A DNA stretch of 7,139 nt from Enterovirga sp. (GTDB lineage: Bacteria; Pseudomonadota; Alphaproteobacteria; Rhizobiales; Beijerinckiaceae): NCBI GenBank assembly GCA_028290385.1, contig JAQGJZ010000347.1, positions 1 through 7,139 on the forward strand, read 5' to 3'. Below, piece by piece: positions 1-5,322 of this stretch. Below the pieces are notes generated by a model. The model was not told the DNA's origin, did not search any database, and saw only the letters and a program-made list of their open reading frames with translations. The position numbers and the translations under genes were made by a program. Every line of letters starts with the position of its first letter. The first letter of the stretch is position 1.

Positions 1-707
1 TGGCGCAGTTCCTCGCCTTCGCGCGGTGGCGCAAGCTTTTCCTGATGGTCGGCCCGAACGAGGCGGACCGGCTTTATGCCGAGGCGATGAAGCGCTCGGC
101 GCGCAAGTTCGGCCTGCAGGTCGCGGCCGAGAAGCCCTGGGACCTTGGCCCGCTCGCGCGCGCCAAGGCGGACAGCCCGACCACGGCCGAGGCGCTCGTG
201 TTCACCCGCGGGGTCGATTACGACATCGCGATCGTCGCCGACGAGGCGGGGGATTTCGGCGATTACGTGCCGTTCCGGACGGTCGACCCGCGCCCCGTCG
301 GGGGCACGCAGGGCCTCATCGCGACGACCTGGCACCCGACGCTCGAGGTCTGGGGCGCCGCCCAGGCCCAGAACCGCTTCCGCCGCATGGCGGGCCGTCT
401 GATGCGGCCGCTCGACTACCAGGTCTGGGCGGGGTTCCGCGCCGTCGCGGAAGCGGCGACGCAGACGAAAAGCGCCGATCCTCAGGTGGTCGCCGCCTTC
501 CTCAAGAGCCCGGACTTCAACCTGCCCGGCTACAAGGGCGTGGGGCTCAGCTTCCGGCCGTGGGACCAGCAGATGCGACAGCCGATCCTCATCGTGCAGC
601 CCAAGGCGCTGGTGACGGTCGCGCCGGAAAAAGGGTTCCTGCACCAGCGGACGCCGCTCGACTCGCTCGGCCTCGATCAACCGGAAAGCCCATGCAAGCT
701 CGGCTGA
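1..707 (+). CDS. lutA: ABC transporter substrate-binding protein, PQQ/lanthanide-associated (5' truncated)
   Basis: This is the C-terminal 234 residues of a periplasmic binding protein; the signal peptide and N-terminal lobe lie before the window, and the first full codon is at position 3. Visible blocks are an early VGPNEADRLYAEAM segment, an acid-rich VADEAGDFGDY stretch (residues 78-88), DPRPVGGTQGL (95-105), YKGVGLSFRPWDQQ (177-190) and a terminal PESPC. From memory these are hallmarks of the binding-protein family found beside PQQ-dependent alcohol dehydrogenases (TIGR03863), which has the LivK-like type I fold. It is the first visible gene of a seven-gene operon and overlaps the next gene by 16 nt. 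By position it corresponds to lutA of the M. extorquens lanthanide cluster, and to the solute-binding component of P. putida PedA1A2BC. The ligand is not shown by sequence; a lanthanide complex is the inferred one. The family is secure and the symbol rests on synteny. Confidence 0.85.
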   Translation, partial: AQFLAFARWRKLFLMVGPNEADRLYAEAMKRSARKFGLQVAAEKPWDLGPLARAKADSPTTAEALVFTRGVDYDIAIVADEAGDFGDYVPFRTVDPRPVGGTQGLIATTWHPTLEVWGAAQAQNRFRRMAGRLMRPLDYQVWAGFRAVAEAATQTKSADPQVVAAFLKSPDFNLPGYKGVGLSFRPWDQQMRQPILIVQPKALVTVAPEKGFLHQRTPLDSLGLDQPESPCKLG

Positions 708-1672
708 CCTTTTCCGCGCGCCTCGCGCTCGTCCTCGCGCTCGGATGGGCGACGGAGGCCTCGGCCTTCACGGTCTACGTGAGTAACGAGAAGGACAACA
801 CCGTCACGGTGCTCGATTCCGAGACGCTGGAGGCACGGGCGACCTGGAAGGTCGGCCGCAGGCCGCGCGGCCTTACGCTGAGCCGCGACGGATCGCTCCT
901 GTTCGTCTGCGCGAGCGACGACAACCGGATCGACGTGGTCGAGACCGCGACCGGCAACGTGCTGCGCAGCCTCCGGTCGGGACCCGACCCGGAGCAGTTC
1001 ATCCTGCATCCGTCGGGCAATCCGCTCTACATCGCGAACGAGGACGACAGCCAGGTCACGGTCTTGGACATCGAGAAGAACCGCGTGCTCGCGGAGGTGC
1101 CGGTCGGCGTCGAGCCCGAGGGCATGGCGATCAGCCCGGACGGCAAGATCCTCGTGAACACCTCCGAAACCACCAACATGGCGCATTTCATCGACACCGA
1201 CACTCTCAAGGTGGTCGACAACGTGCTCGTGGATGCACGCCCGCGCGTCGCCGAGTTCACGGCAGATGGGACAAAGCTCTGGGTGTCGGCAGAGGTCGGC
1301 GGGACGGTGGCGGTCATCGATGTCGCGAGCCGGAAGCTCGAGACGAAGATCAGCTTCAAGATTCCGGGCATCCCGGACGACGCCATCCAGCCGGTCGGGA
1401 TCCGCATCACGCGGGACGGCGCCCGCGCCTTCGTGGCCCTTGGCCCCGCGAACCGGGTCGCCGTGCTGGATGCCAAGACGCACGAGGTCCAGAGCTACCT
1501 GCCGGTCGGCCAGAGGGTGTGGCAGCTCGCCTTTTCCCCGGACGAAAAGCTGCTCTTCACCACCAACGGCACCTCGAACGACGTCTCGGTGATCGACGTG
1601 CAGAGCGCCAAGGCGATCAGAAGCGTGCGGGTCGGCCGGCTCCCCTGGGGCGTCGCCGTGTCGCCCCGATAG
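692..1672 (+). CDS. lutB: Periplasmic YVTN-family beta-propeller protein, PQQ-catabolism associated
   Basis: The product is a 326-residue exported protein. An N-terminal signal peptide has a basic start, a hydrophobic core (residues 11-19) and an ASA cleavage site near residue 25. The mature part is about seven repeats of roughly 42 residues, each with a strand such as YVSNEKDNTVTVLD, YIANEDDSQVTVLD, WVSAEVGGTVAVID or FTTNGTSNDVSVID, which predicts a seven-bladed propeller. It fits the PQQ-dependent catabolism-associated propeller family (TIGR03866). No catalytic residues are recognisable, so a docking or ligand-binding role is more likely than enzymatic activity. The ATG at 692 is chosen because it gives the signal peptide directly; GGAAAG at 683-688 is a possible ribosome site. 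An open frame continues upstream to position 26, but that stretch is only a shadow of the binding-protein gene. The start lies inside that gene, which implies translational coupling. Position matches lutB (PedA2 in Pseudomonas). Confidence 0.88.
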   Translation: MQARLTFSARLALVLALGWATEASAFTVYVSNEKDNTVTVLDSETLEARATWKVGRRPRGLTLSRDGSLLFVCASDDNRIDVVETATGNVLRSLRSGPDPEQFILHPSGNPLYIANEDDSQVTVLDIEKNRVLAEVPVGVEPEGMAISPDGKILVNTSETTNMAHFIDTDTLKVVDNVLVDARPRVAEFTADGTKLWVSAEVGGTVAVIDVASRKLETKISFKIPGIPDDAIQPVGIRITRDGARAFVALGPANRVAVLDAKTHEVQSYLPVGQRVWQLAFSPDEKLLFTTNGTSNDVSVIDVQSAKAIRSVRVGRLPWGVAVSPR

Positions 1673-1676
1673 GAGG
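1671..1676 (+). promoter_or_regulatory. Strong Shine-Dalgarno site for the cupredoxin-like gene
   Basis: AGGAGG overlaps the TAG stop of the propeller gene and lies 5 nt before the ATG at 1682. It is the best ribosome site in the operon and fixes that start codon. Confidence 0.75.
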
Positions 1677-1681
1677 AGCGC

Positions 1682-2113
1682 ATGAGGAGAGTTCTGGCCG
1701 CCGCTGCCCTCCTCGGGGCTGCGCTCACGTTGCTCCCGGCCCAAGCGGCCGACCTGATGCGGGGCCGCACCGAGCTGCCCGAGCTCGTGCTCGGGGACGA
1801 GAACGGCAACGACTACGCGGTGCCCGTGAAGGACATCGAGCTGGAGGGCGGCAAGGCCTATCGGCTGAAGATCACCGCGAAGGGGCAGAAGGAATACAAG
1901 TTCGTCGCGCCGGAGTTCTTTCGGCACATCTGGATCAATCAGATCGTCATCAACCGCCTCGAGGTGCACATGGCGGGCGCGCCCTATCACCTCGAATTCG
2001 ACGACCAGGGCACGATCGCGGTGGATTTCGTGGCGATCCGCCCCGGCGAATACCGCTGGGCCGTTCAGGGGCTCGAGGAGCGCGGGATGACGGGTAGGCT
2101 GGTCGTGAAATAG
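1682..2113 (+). CDS. lutC: Exported cupredoxin-like protein lacking copper ligands
   Basis: The product is a 143-residue periplasmic protein. The signal peptide (residues 1-22) has twin Arg at 2-3, a long Ala/Leu core and an AQA cleavage site. The mature chain of about 120 residues is predicted to be beta-rich. Its end, GEYRWAVQG...RGMTGRLVV (122-142), follows the cupredoxin C-terminal pattern (Y-x-F-x-C...H...GMxGxLxV), and VAPEFFR (75-81) resembles the cupredoxin block APEFF. The mature protein contains no cysteine, and the ligand positions expected for Cys and the second His are occupied by other residues, so a type 1 copper site cannot form; only the Met survives. An acid/amide loop, DENGND (39-44), and the EFDD patch (105-108) are visible. 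A structural or non-copper metal-binding role is inferred. It lies 9 nt after the propeller gene and corresponds by position to lutC. The fold is fairly likely; the function is unknown. Confidence 0.75.
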   Translation: MRRVLAAAALLGAALTLLPAQAADLMRGRTELPELVLGDENGNDYAVPVKDIELEGGKAYRLKITAKGQKEYKFVAPEFFRHIWINQIVINRLEVHMAGAPYHLEFDDQGTIAVDFVAIRPGEYRWAVQGLEERGMTGRLVVK

Positions 2114-2121
2114 GGCGCGCC

Positions 2122-2376
2122 ATGGGCCGTATTCTCCTCAGCGTGTCCCTCGTGATCGCCGCCGGCATGATCGGGGGGCGCCCCGCAAGTGCGGACGACC
2201 GCAGCGAGTGCGCGGCCGGGATCGCGATGCTCGAGGCCGAGCTGTCCAAGGCCACCGGCGCGGTCCGGACAAAGGTCGAGCGGGAGCTGCGCGTCGCGCG
2301 GCGCGAGCAGGCGGAGGGCGAGTTCGACGAGTGCATGGACGCGATCCGGGCCGCCCGCCCGGCGCTTCGACAATGA
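2122..2376 (+). CDS. lutD: Small exported two-cysteine helical protein of unknown function
   Basis: The product is an 84-residue protein with a signal peptide (hydrophobic core residues 4-18, ASA cleavage near residue 24), leaving about 60 mature residues. The mature part is highly charged and predicted helical: helix 27-44, a turn at TGA (45-47), helix 48-64, then a short helix 68-79. Its only two cysteines, C30 (SEC) and C71 (DEC), would sit at the same end of a helical hairpin and could form a periplasmic disulfide. No enzyme motif is recognised. The start is supported by the signal peptide and by AGGG at 2112-2115. It lies 8 nt after the cupredoxin-like gene, and its stop overlaps the ATPase start as ATGA. 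By order it corresponds to lutD, but I cannot confirm sequence homology, so the symbol is tentative. Its conserved place between periplasmic partners and the ATPase suggests an accessory transport role. Confidence 0.7.
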   Translation: MGRILLSVSLVIAAGMIGGRPASADDRSECAAGIAMLEAELSKATGAVRTKVERELRVARREQAEGEFDECMDAIRAARPALRQ

Positions 2377-3116
2377 GCGCCCCCCCGCCGGCCCTGCTGG
2401 TCCGCGAACTCGGCCACCGGTTCGGTAACCGTGCCGCGCTGGCCGACGTGTCGGTGTCAGTTCCCGAGGGCGGCTTTGTTGCGTTGCTCGGGCCGAACGG
2501 CGCCGGCAAGACGACGCTGTTCTCCGTTGCCACGGGCCTTTACGCCAACCAGAGCGGCTCGGTCTCCGTCTTCGGCCACGACATCCGGAGCGCGGCGTCG
2601 GCAGCGCTCGCGCGGCTCGGCGTCGTGTTCCAGGCGCGCACCCTCGACGCCGACCTCACCGTCCGCCAAAACCTCGTCTACCACGCCGCCCTGCACGGCA
2701 TCCGCGGGCGGGCCGCGATGCCCCGTATCATCGAGCTTCTGGACCGGGTCGGGCTGCGCGAGCGCCTCGACGAGAAGGTCAGGACGCTGTCCGGCGGCCA
2801 GGCGCGCAGGATCGAGATCGCGCGCGCGCTCGTGCATGGGCCGCGGCTGCTGCTGCTCGACGAGCCGACGGTCGGGCTCGACCTCGCCTCGCGCTCGGAC
2901 GTGGTGCGGATCGTTCGCGACCTCGTCGCCGCCGAGAGGCTGTCTGTCCTCTGGGCGACGCACATCTTCGACGAGGTCGATCCCGGCGACCAGGTGGTCG
3001 TGCTGCATGCCGGCAAGGTCGTCGCGACCGGGGTCGCGTCCGACCTCGCGCGGCCCGGCGGATCGCTCGAAGCATCGTTCAGGCAGCTCACCGCCTCGCC
3101 CCGGAGGGCCGCATGA
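2373..3116 (+). CDS. lutE: ABC transporter ATP-binding protein, PQQ-alcohol dehydrogenase/lanthanide system
   Basis: This is a 247-residue cytoplasmic ATPase with all nucleotide-binding motifs intact: Walker A GPNGAGKT (residues 40-47), Q-loop Gln87, signature LSGGQ (139-143), Walker B LLLLDEP (159-165, catalytic E164), D-loop GLD (168-170) and switch His197. The overall pattern is the ABC-2/CcmA-like ATPase class and matches the PQQ-associated ATPase family (TIGR03864; PedA1 in Pseudomonas, lutE in Methylorubrum). It powers the permease encoded directly downstream. The ATG at 2373 overlaps the preceding stop (ATGA) and there is no clear Shine-Dalgarno, so translation is probably coupled. The frame stays open further upstream to 2208, but that extension only overlaps the small-protein gene and is not ABC-like. 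Length is normal for one nucleotide-binding domain, and nothing is missing. Confidence 0.93.
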   Translation: MSAPPPALLVRELGHRFGNRAALADVSVSVPEGGFVALLGPNGAGKTTLFSVATGLYANQSGSVSVFGHDIRSAASAALARLGVVFQARTLDADLTVRQNLVYHAALHGIRGRAAMPRIIELLDRVGLRERLDEKVRTLSGGQARRIEIARALVHGPRLLLLDEPTVGLDLASRSDVVRIVRDLVAAERLSVLWATHIFDEVDPGDQVVVLHAGKVVATGVASDLARPGGSLEASFRQLTASPRRAA

Positions 3117-3958
3117 GCGCGCTCGCGCTGCGGAGCCGGATCGGCGCGGCCGGTTATCTGGTCTGCTTCGGCGGGATCGTCCGCCGCGAGTTGCTGCGCT
3201 TCCTCAATCAGACCGGACGCTTCTTCTCGGCCCTCGTGCGACCGCTCGTCTGGCTCTTCATCTTCGCGGCCGGGTTTCGCAGCGTCCTCGGCCTGTCCAT
3301 CACCCCGCCCTACCAGACCTATGTGCTGTACGACGTCTATGTCGTGCCGGGTCTCGCGGCGATGATCCAGCTCTTTGCCGGCATGCAATCCTCGCTGTCG
3401 ATGGTCTATGACCGCGAGGTCGGCTCGATGCGGCTCCTGCTCACGAGCCCGTTTCCGCGCTGGTCGCTGCTCTTCGCCAAGCTGTCCGCGGGCGTCATCG
3501 TCTCGCTCGTCCAGGTCTACGTCTTCATCGCCATCGCGCAGCTTTGGGGCACCGACCTGCCGCATCTCGGCCTGCTGACGGCGCTGCCGGCCTTTGTCCT
3601 CGTCGGGCTGATGCTCGGCGCGATGGGGCTGTTCCTGTCGTCGCTCGTACGCCAGCTCGAGAATTTCGCGAGCGTGATGAACTTCGTCATTTTCCCGCTC
3701 TTCTTCGCCTCCTCGGCCCTGTATCCGCTGTGGCGGATCCGGGAATCGAGCGAGGTGCTGTATCGGATCTGTCTCGCCAACCCCTTCAACCATGCGGTCG
3801 AGCTCATTCGTTTTGCGCTCTACCGGCAGGTGGAGCCGGTCGCGCTCGGCGTCGTCCTGTGCACGACCGCCCTGTTCTTTCTCCTTGCCGCGATCGCCTA
3901 TGACCCCGGCCGGGGCGTCATGGGGCGCCGCGGCGGCCCGCCGGAGACCCCGACATGA
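3113..3958 (+). CDS. lutF: ABC-2 type permease, PedC/LutF-like
   Basis: The product is a 281-residue inner-membrane protein with about six hydrophobic segments, near residues 42-60, 75-97, 120-144, 153-177, 185-206 and 243-262. The N-terminal region has the amphipathic RRELLRFLNQTGRFFSALVRPLVW block, and the later part has the ABC-2 hallmark NPFNHAVELIR (223-233). It fits the PQQ-associated ABC permease family named after PedC (TIGR03861). Two copies with two ATPase subunits would form the transporter. ABC-2 permeases are usually exporters, whereas the rest of this operon suggests uptake. GGAGGG at 3103-3108 and an ATGA overlap with the ATPase stop support the ATG at 3113. The C-terminus is a Gly/Pro/Arg-rich cytoplasmic tail overlapping the next gene by 4 nt. 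Family assignment is strong; the symbol is by synteny (pedC in Pseudomonas). Confidence 0.92.
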   Translation: MSALALRSRIGAAGYLVCFGGIVRRELLRFLNQTGRFFSALVRPLVWLFIFAAGFRSVLGLSITPPYQTYVLYDVYVVPGLAAMIQLFAGMQSSLSMVYDREVGSMRLLLTSPFPRWSLLFAKLSAGVIVSLVQVYVFIAIAQLWGTDLPHLGLLTALPAFVLVGLMLGAMGLFLSSLVRQLENFASVMNFVIFPLFFASSALYPLWRIRESSEVLYRICLANPFNHAVELIRFALYRQVEPVALGVVLCTTALFFLLAAIAYDPGRGVMGRRGGPPETPT

Positions 3959-4560
3959 GGCGGCTTGCGCTTGTCCTCCTCGCATCGCTCGCCGGCGCGG
4001 CCGGCGCCGAAGCGCAGCCGAAGCCCGATCCCGACTGGCCCTGCGTGCAGCGCCGCGTGGCGAGCATCGGGTCGGCCTCGGTCTGGTCGGGTCCGGATCT
4101 GCAGGCGGCCGGCGCGTGGCAGGAGGACGGGGCGGCCGCGACGCTCGCGCACAAGCTCGCCTCGCGGCGAACGACGCTCGATGAGGCGGACGCGCTGCTC
4201 GACGCCTACGCGGCGCAGGCCGGGCCGCAGCGGCAGGAGAGGCTCACGCGGCTCTTCGCCGGCGTCTTCGCGCTCACCAACGCGGAGCGCGGCCGGGTGC
4301 TCGACGGGATCACCCGCTATGCGCGCGGGCAGATGCGGTTTGCCGAGCGCATTCGCGAGGAGGCCGACAAGATCAGCGCCGCAAAGGACTCGCCCCAGGC
4401 CGAGACGCCCAAGAATCTGGCCGAGCTGGAGACGGCCTTCACGTGGGACAAGCGCATCTTCGAGGAGCGCAGCCAGGCGCTCAACTATGTTTGCGAGGTT
4501 CCCGGCCTGATCGAGGAGCGGCTCGGCGAGCTAGCCCGGCGCATCGCGTCCCGCCTCTAA
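3955..4560 (+). CDS. lutG: Exported helical protein of unknown function, last intact gene of the operon
   Basis: The product is a 201-residue protein with a clear signal peptide (hydrophobic core residues 4-17, AEA cleavage near residue 20). The mature start, QPKPDPDWPCVQRRV, is followed by VWSGPDL (43-49); the rest is charged and helical. Only two cysteines are seen, C30 near the mature N-terminus and C180 in NYVCEVP, so a disulfide bridging the two ends is plausible. No catalytic motif or named domain is recognised. I recall similar unannotated proteins ending PQQ/lanthanide ABC operons, and by order it corresponds to lutG. The start is supported by GGAG at 3943-3946 and an ATGA overlap with the permease stop. 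A role as periplasmic partner of the transporter is inferred only from location and co-transcription. Confidence 0.78.
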   Translation: MRRLALVLLASLAGAAGAEAQPKPDPDWPCVQRRVASIGSASVWSGPDLQAAGAWQEDGAAATLAHKLASRRTTLDEADALLDAYAAQAGPQRQERLTRLFAGVFALTNAERGRVLDGITRYARGQMRFAERIREEADKISAAKDSPQAETPKNLAELETAFTWDKRIFEERSQALNYVCEVPGLIEERLGELARRIASRL

Positions 4561-4585
4561 ACCCGTGCCGAGTCGTATGCTGCAG

Positions 4586-4599
4586 AATTGCGAATTGCG
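4586..4599 (+). repeat. Tandem 7-nt repeat AATTGCG x2
   Basis: Two perfect adjacent copies of AATTGCG lie 25 nt after the stop of the last operon gene, in a locally AT-richer patch. It could be chance or a small slippage scar beside the presumed deletion. No T-run terminator is seen after the operon. Confidence 0.4.
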
Positions 4600-4681
4600 G
4601 TGAGGCGTTATCACAAGGTATTCATGAGCGCGATCCGCAGGTCTGCGTTCGCGGCCTAATGTATCCCACGCCGCTCGAGCT

Positions 4682-4786
4682 GAGCTGCGCCGACCGCAAC
4701 AGGCGAACGCGGTCTTCAGCGATGCCCGCACGATCACGCTGGCGCAGCCGATCTCCGTCTATGGCGGCGTGAGGATCACCTGGTAG
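4682..4786 (+). pseudogene. lutH: 3' remnant of a TonB-dependent outer-membrane receptor (lutH-like)
   Basis: Frame 2 reads ...QQANAVFSDARTITLAQP, then ISVYGGVRITW and stop. An alternating strand containing VYGGVRI and a terminal aromatic residue (Trp) directly before the stop is the signature of the last beta-strand of TonB-dependent receptors, needed for outer-membrane insertion. The frame has no start codon and closes upstream at a TGA (4625-4627), and the sequence before about 4682 does not look receptor-like in any frame. A full receptor is typically 650-850 residues, so more than 90% is missing. In the reference lanthanide cluster a TonB receptor (lutH) follows lutG exactly here, which supports the call. 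A possible 5' stub is the ATG at 4624, preceded by AAGG (4615-4618) and reading MSAIRRSAFAA before a stop; it may be the old receptor start fused to its end by an internal deletion. The tail is moderately supported; the stub is speculative. Confidence 0.5.
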
Positions 4787-4796
4787 CGGCCGTGAT

Positions 4797-4832
4797 CGTC
4801 CAGGCCCTCGCAGGCCGGCAAGCTTTTGGACG
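4797..4832 (-). terminator. Possible hairpin after the small minus-strand gene
   Basis: CGTCCA (4797-4802) pairs with TGGACG (4827-4832), and inside it GGCC (4803-4806) can pair with GGCC (4813-4816). It begins immediately after the stop codon of the minus-strand gene. There is no T-run, so intrinsic termination is doubtful; it may only protect the transcript end. Confidence 0.25.
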
Positions 4833-5072
4833 TCAGAGCCCCGGGAAGAACCGGAACATGACGAAGGCTGCCGTCAGGGCCGCCAGCCCCGTCCCGACGC
4901 ACAGCGCCGGCCGGACAACGCCGTCGCCCTGCTCCGCGTCCGCCGGGGCCTCGTCCACGTGGTCGATCAAAGGCCCATAGGCAGCGAGTTCGGAGTGGAT
5001 GGCCTGCAGCAGCGGATCAGCCGGGCTCGCTGAAGCAGGGCCGGACTCGATCGGCATCAGCTCGGCGCGCAT
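4833..5072 (-). CDS. Small C-terminally membrane-anchored hypothetical protein
   Basis: The product is a 79-residue protein I do not recognise. The N-terminal two thirds are soluble and acidic (DHVDEAPADAEQGDG, residues 37-51), with a short helix near LLQAIHSELAAYG (21-33). Residues 55-73 form one hydrophobic segment (PALCVGTGLAALTAAFVMF), ending in RFFPGL, so the protein looks tail-anchored in the inner membrane with the soluble part in the cytoplasm. Support for a real gene: a GAGGTG-like ribosome site about 5 nt before the ATG, sensible amphipathic and membrane segments, and no competing gene on the other strand. It is transcribed convergently to the operon remnant and divergently from the methyltransferase gene. 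There is no EF-hand or DxDxDG loop, so it is not lanmodulin, although it sits near where lanM lies in the reference cluster. It could still be a chance frame in GC-rich DNA. Confidence 0.5.
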   Translation of the reverse strand: MRAELMPIESGPASASPADPLLQAIHSELAAYGPLIDHVDEAPADAEQGDGVVRPALCVGTGLAALTAAFVMFRFFPGL

Positions 5073-5322
5073 CGGTGCACCTCACGTTTTCCGAGCGGCG
5101 CCAACGGCGCCCGCATCCGCCATAACGGCGCTGCTCGCGCGGCGTTCCGTTTGCTTGGTCTACTCAACTACAGGTTTTGGGTGCCGGTTGCCAGGGCCGG
5201 CCCCGTGCTCCCCCTCGGGGCGTGCCCATAGCGGGCCGGTTCGGGCCCCGGGGCGGGAACATGGGGCGGATCTGGGGCTTTCGCCGGAGGTCGACCCGCA
5301 TCCTCGGTCCGAGAACGATCAG
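5073..5322. other. Divergent intergenic region with GC hairpins
   Basis: This 250-nt stretch separates the minus-strand small gene from the methyltransferase gene and should hold both promoters, though no convincing -35/-10 pair was found. It contains several perfect inverted repeats: GGCGCC-AAC-GGCGCC (5097-5111), CCCC-CTC-GGGG (5210-5220) and the 10-nt palindrome GCCCCGGGGC (5245-5254). The + frame upstream of 5323 is open back to 4999, but its predicted peptide is Pro/Gly/Arg-rich with no family resemblance and overlaps the opposite-strand gene, so it is treated as non-coding. Confidence 0.45.

Noticed and set aside
26..691. Upstream extension of the propeller frame
   Set aside because: It is Arg/Gly/Pro-rich, lies entirely over the binding-protein gene in another frame, and a signal peptide begins exactly at 692.
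1790..1830. EF-hand-like loop in the cupredoxin-like protein (DENGND)
   Set aside because: Spacing does not fit a canonical EF-hand (no Gly at position 6 or Glu at 12), and it more likely forms a beta turn; kept only as an acidic patch.
677..1990. Long minus-strand open frame (437 codons)
   Set aside because: It is a shadow of the propeller and cupredoxin-like genes: His/Arg/Asp-rich, no family resemblance, no signal, and it crosses two well-supported genes.
2678..3985. Long minus-strand open frame (435 codons)
   Set aside because: It is antisense to the ATPase and permease and has low-complexity E/R/Q/H composition typical of GC-rich antisense frames.
4443..4772. + strand open frame across the end of the last operon gene
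   Set aside because: It is out of frame with the exported protein over its first third and shows no protein-like pattern; the nearby frame-2 tail explains the real signal better.
5200..5260. Riboswitch or structured RNA upstream of the methyltransferase
   Set aside because: The inverted repeats are short and GC-driven, and no known riboswitch core was recognised.
4999..5322. N-terminal extension of the FkbM protein
   Set aside because: FkbM proteins start near ISYAQ; the extension is low-complexity and overlaps the opposite-strand gene.
4787..5322. Possible lanmodulin gene or remnant
   Set aside because: No DxDxDG EF-hand loop was seen when reading this stretch; the 79-aa minus-strand product has a membrane segment instead.
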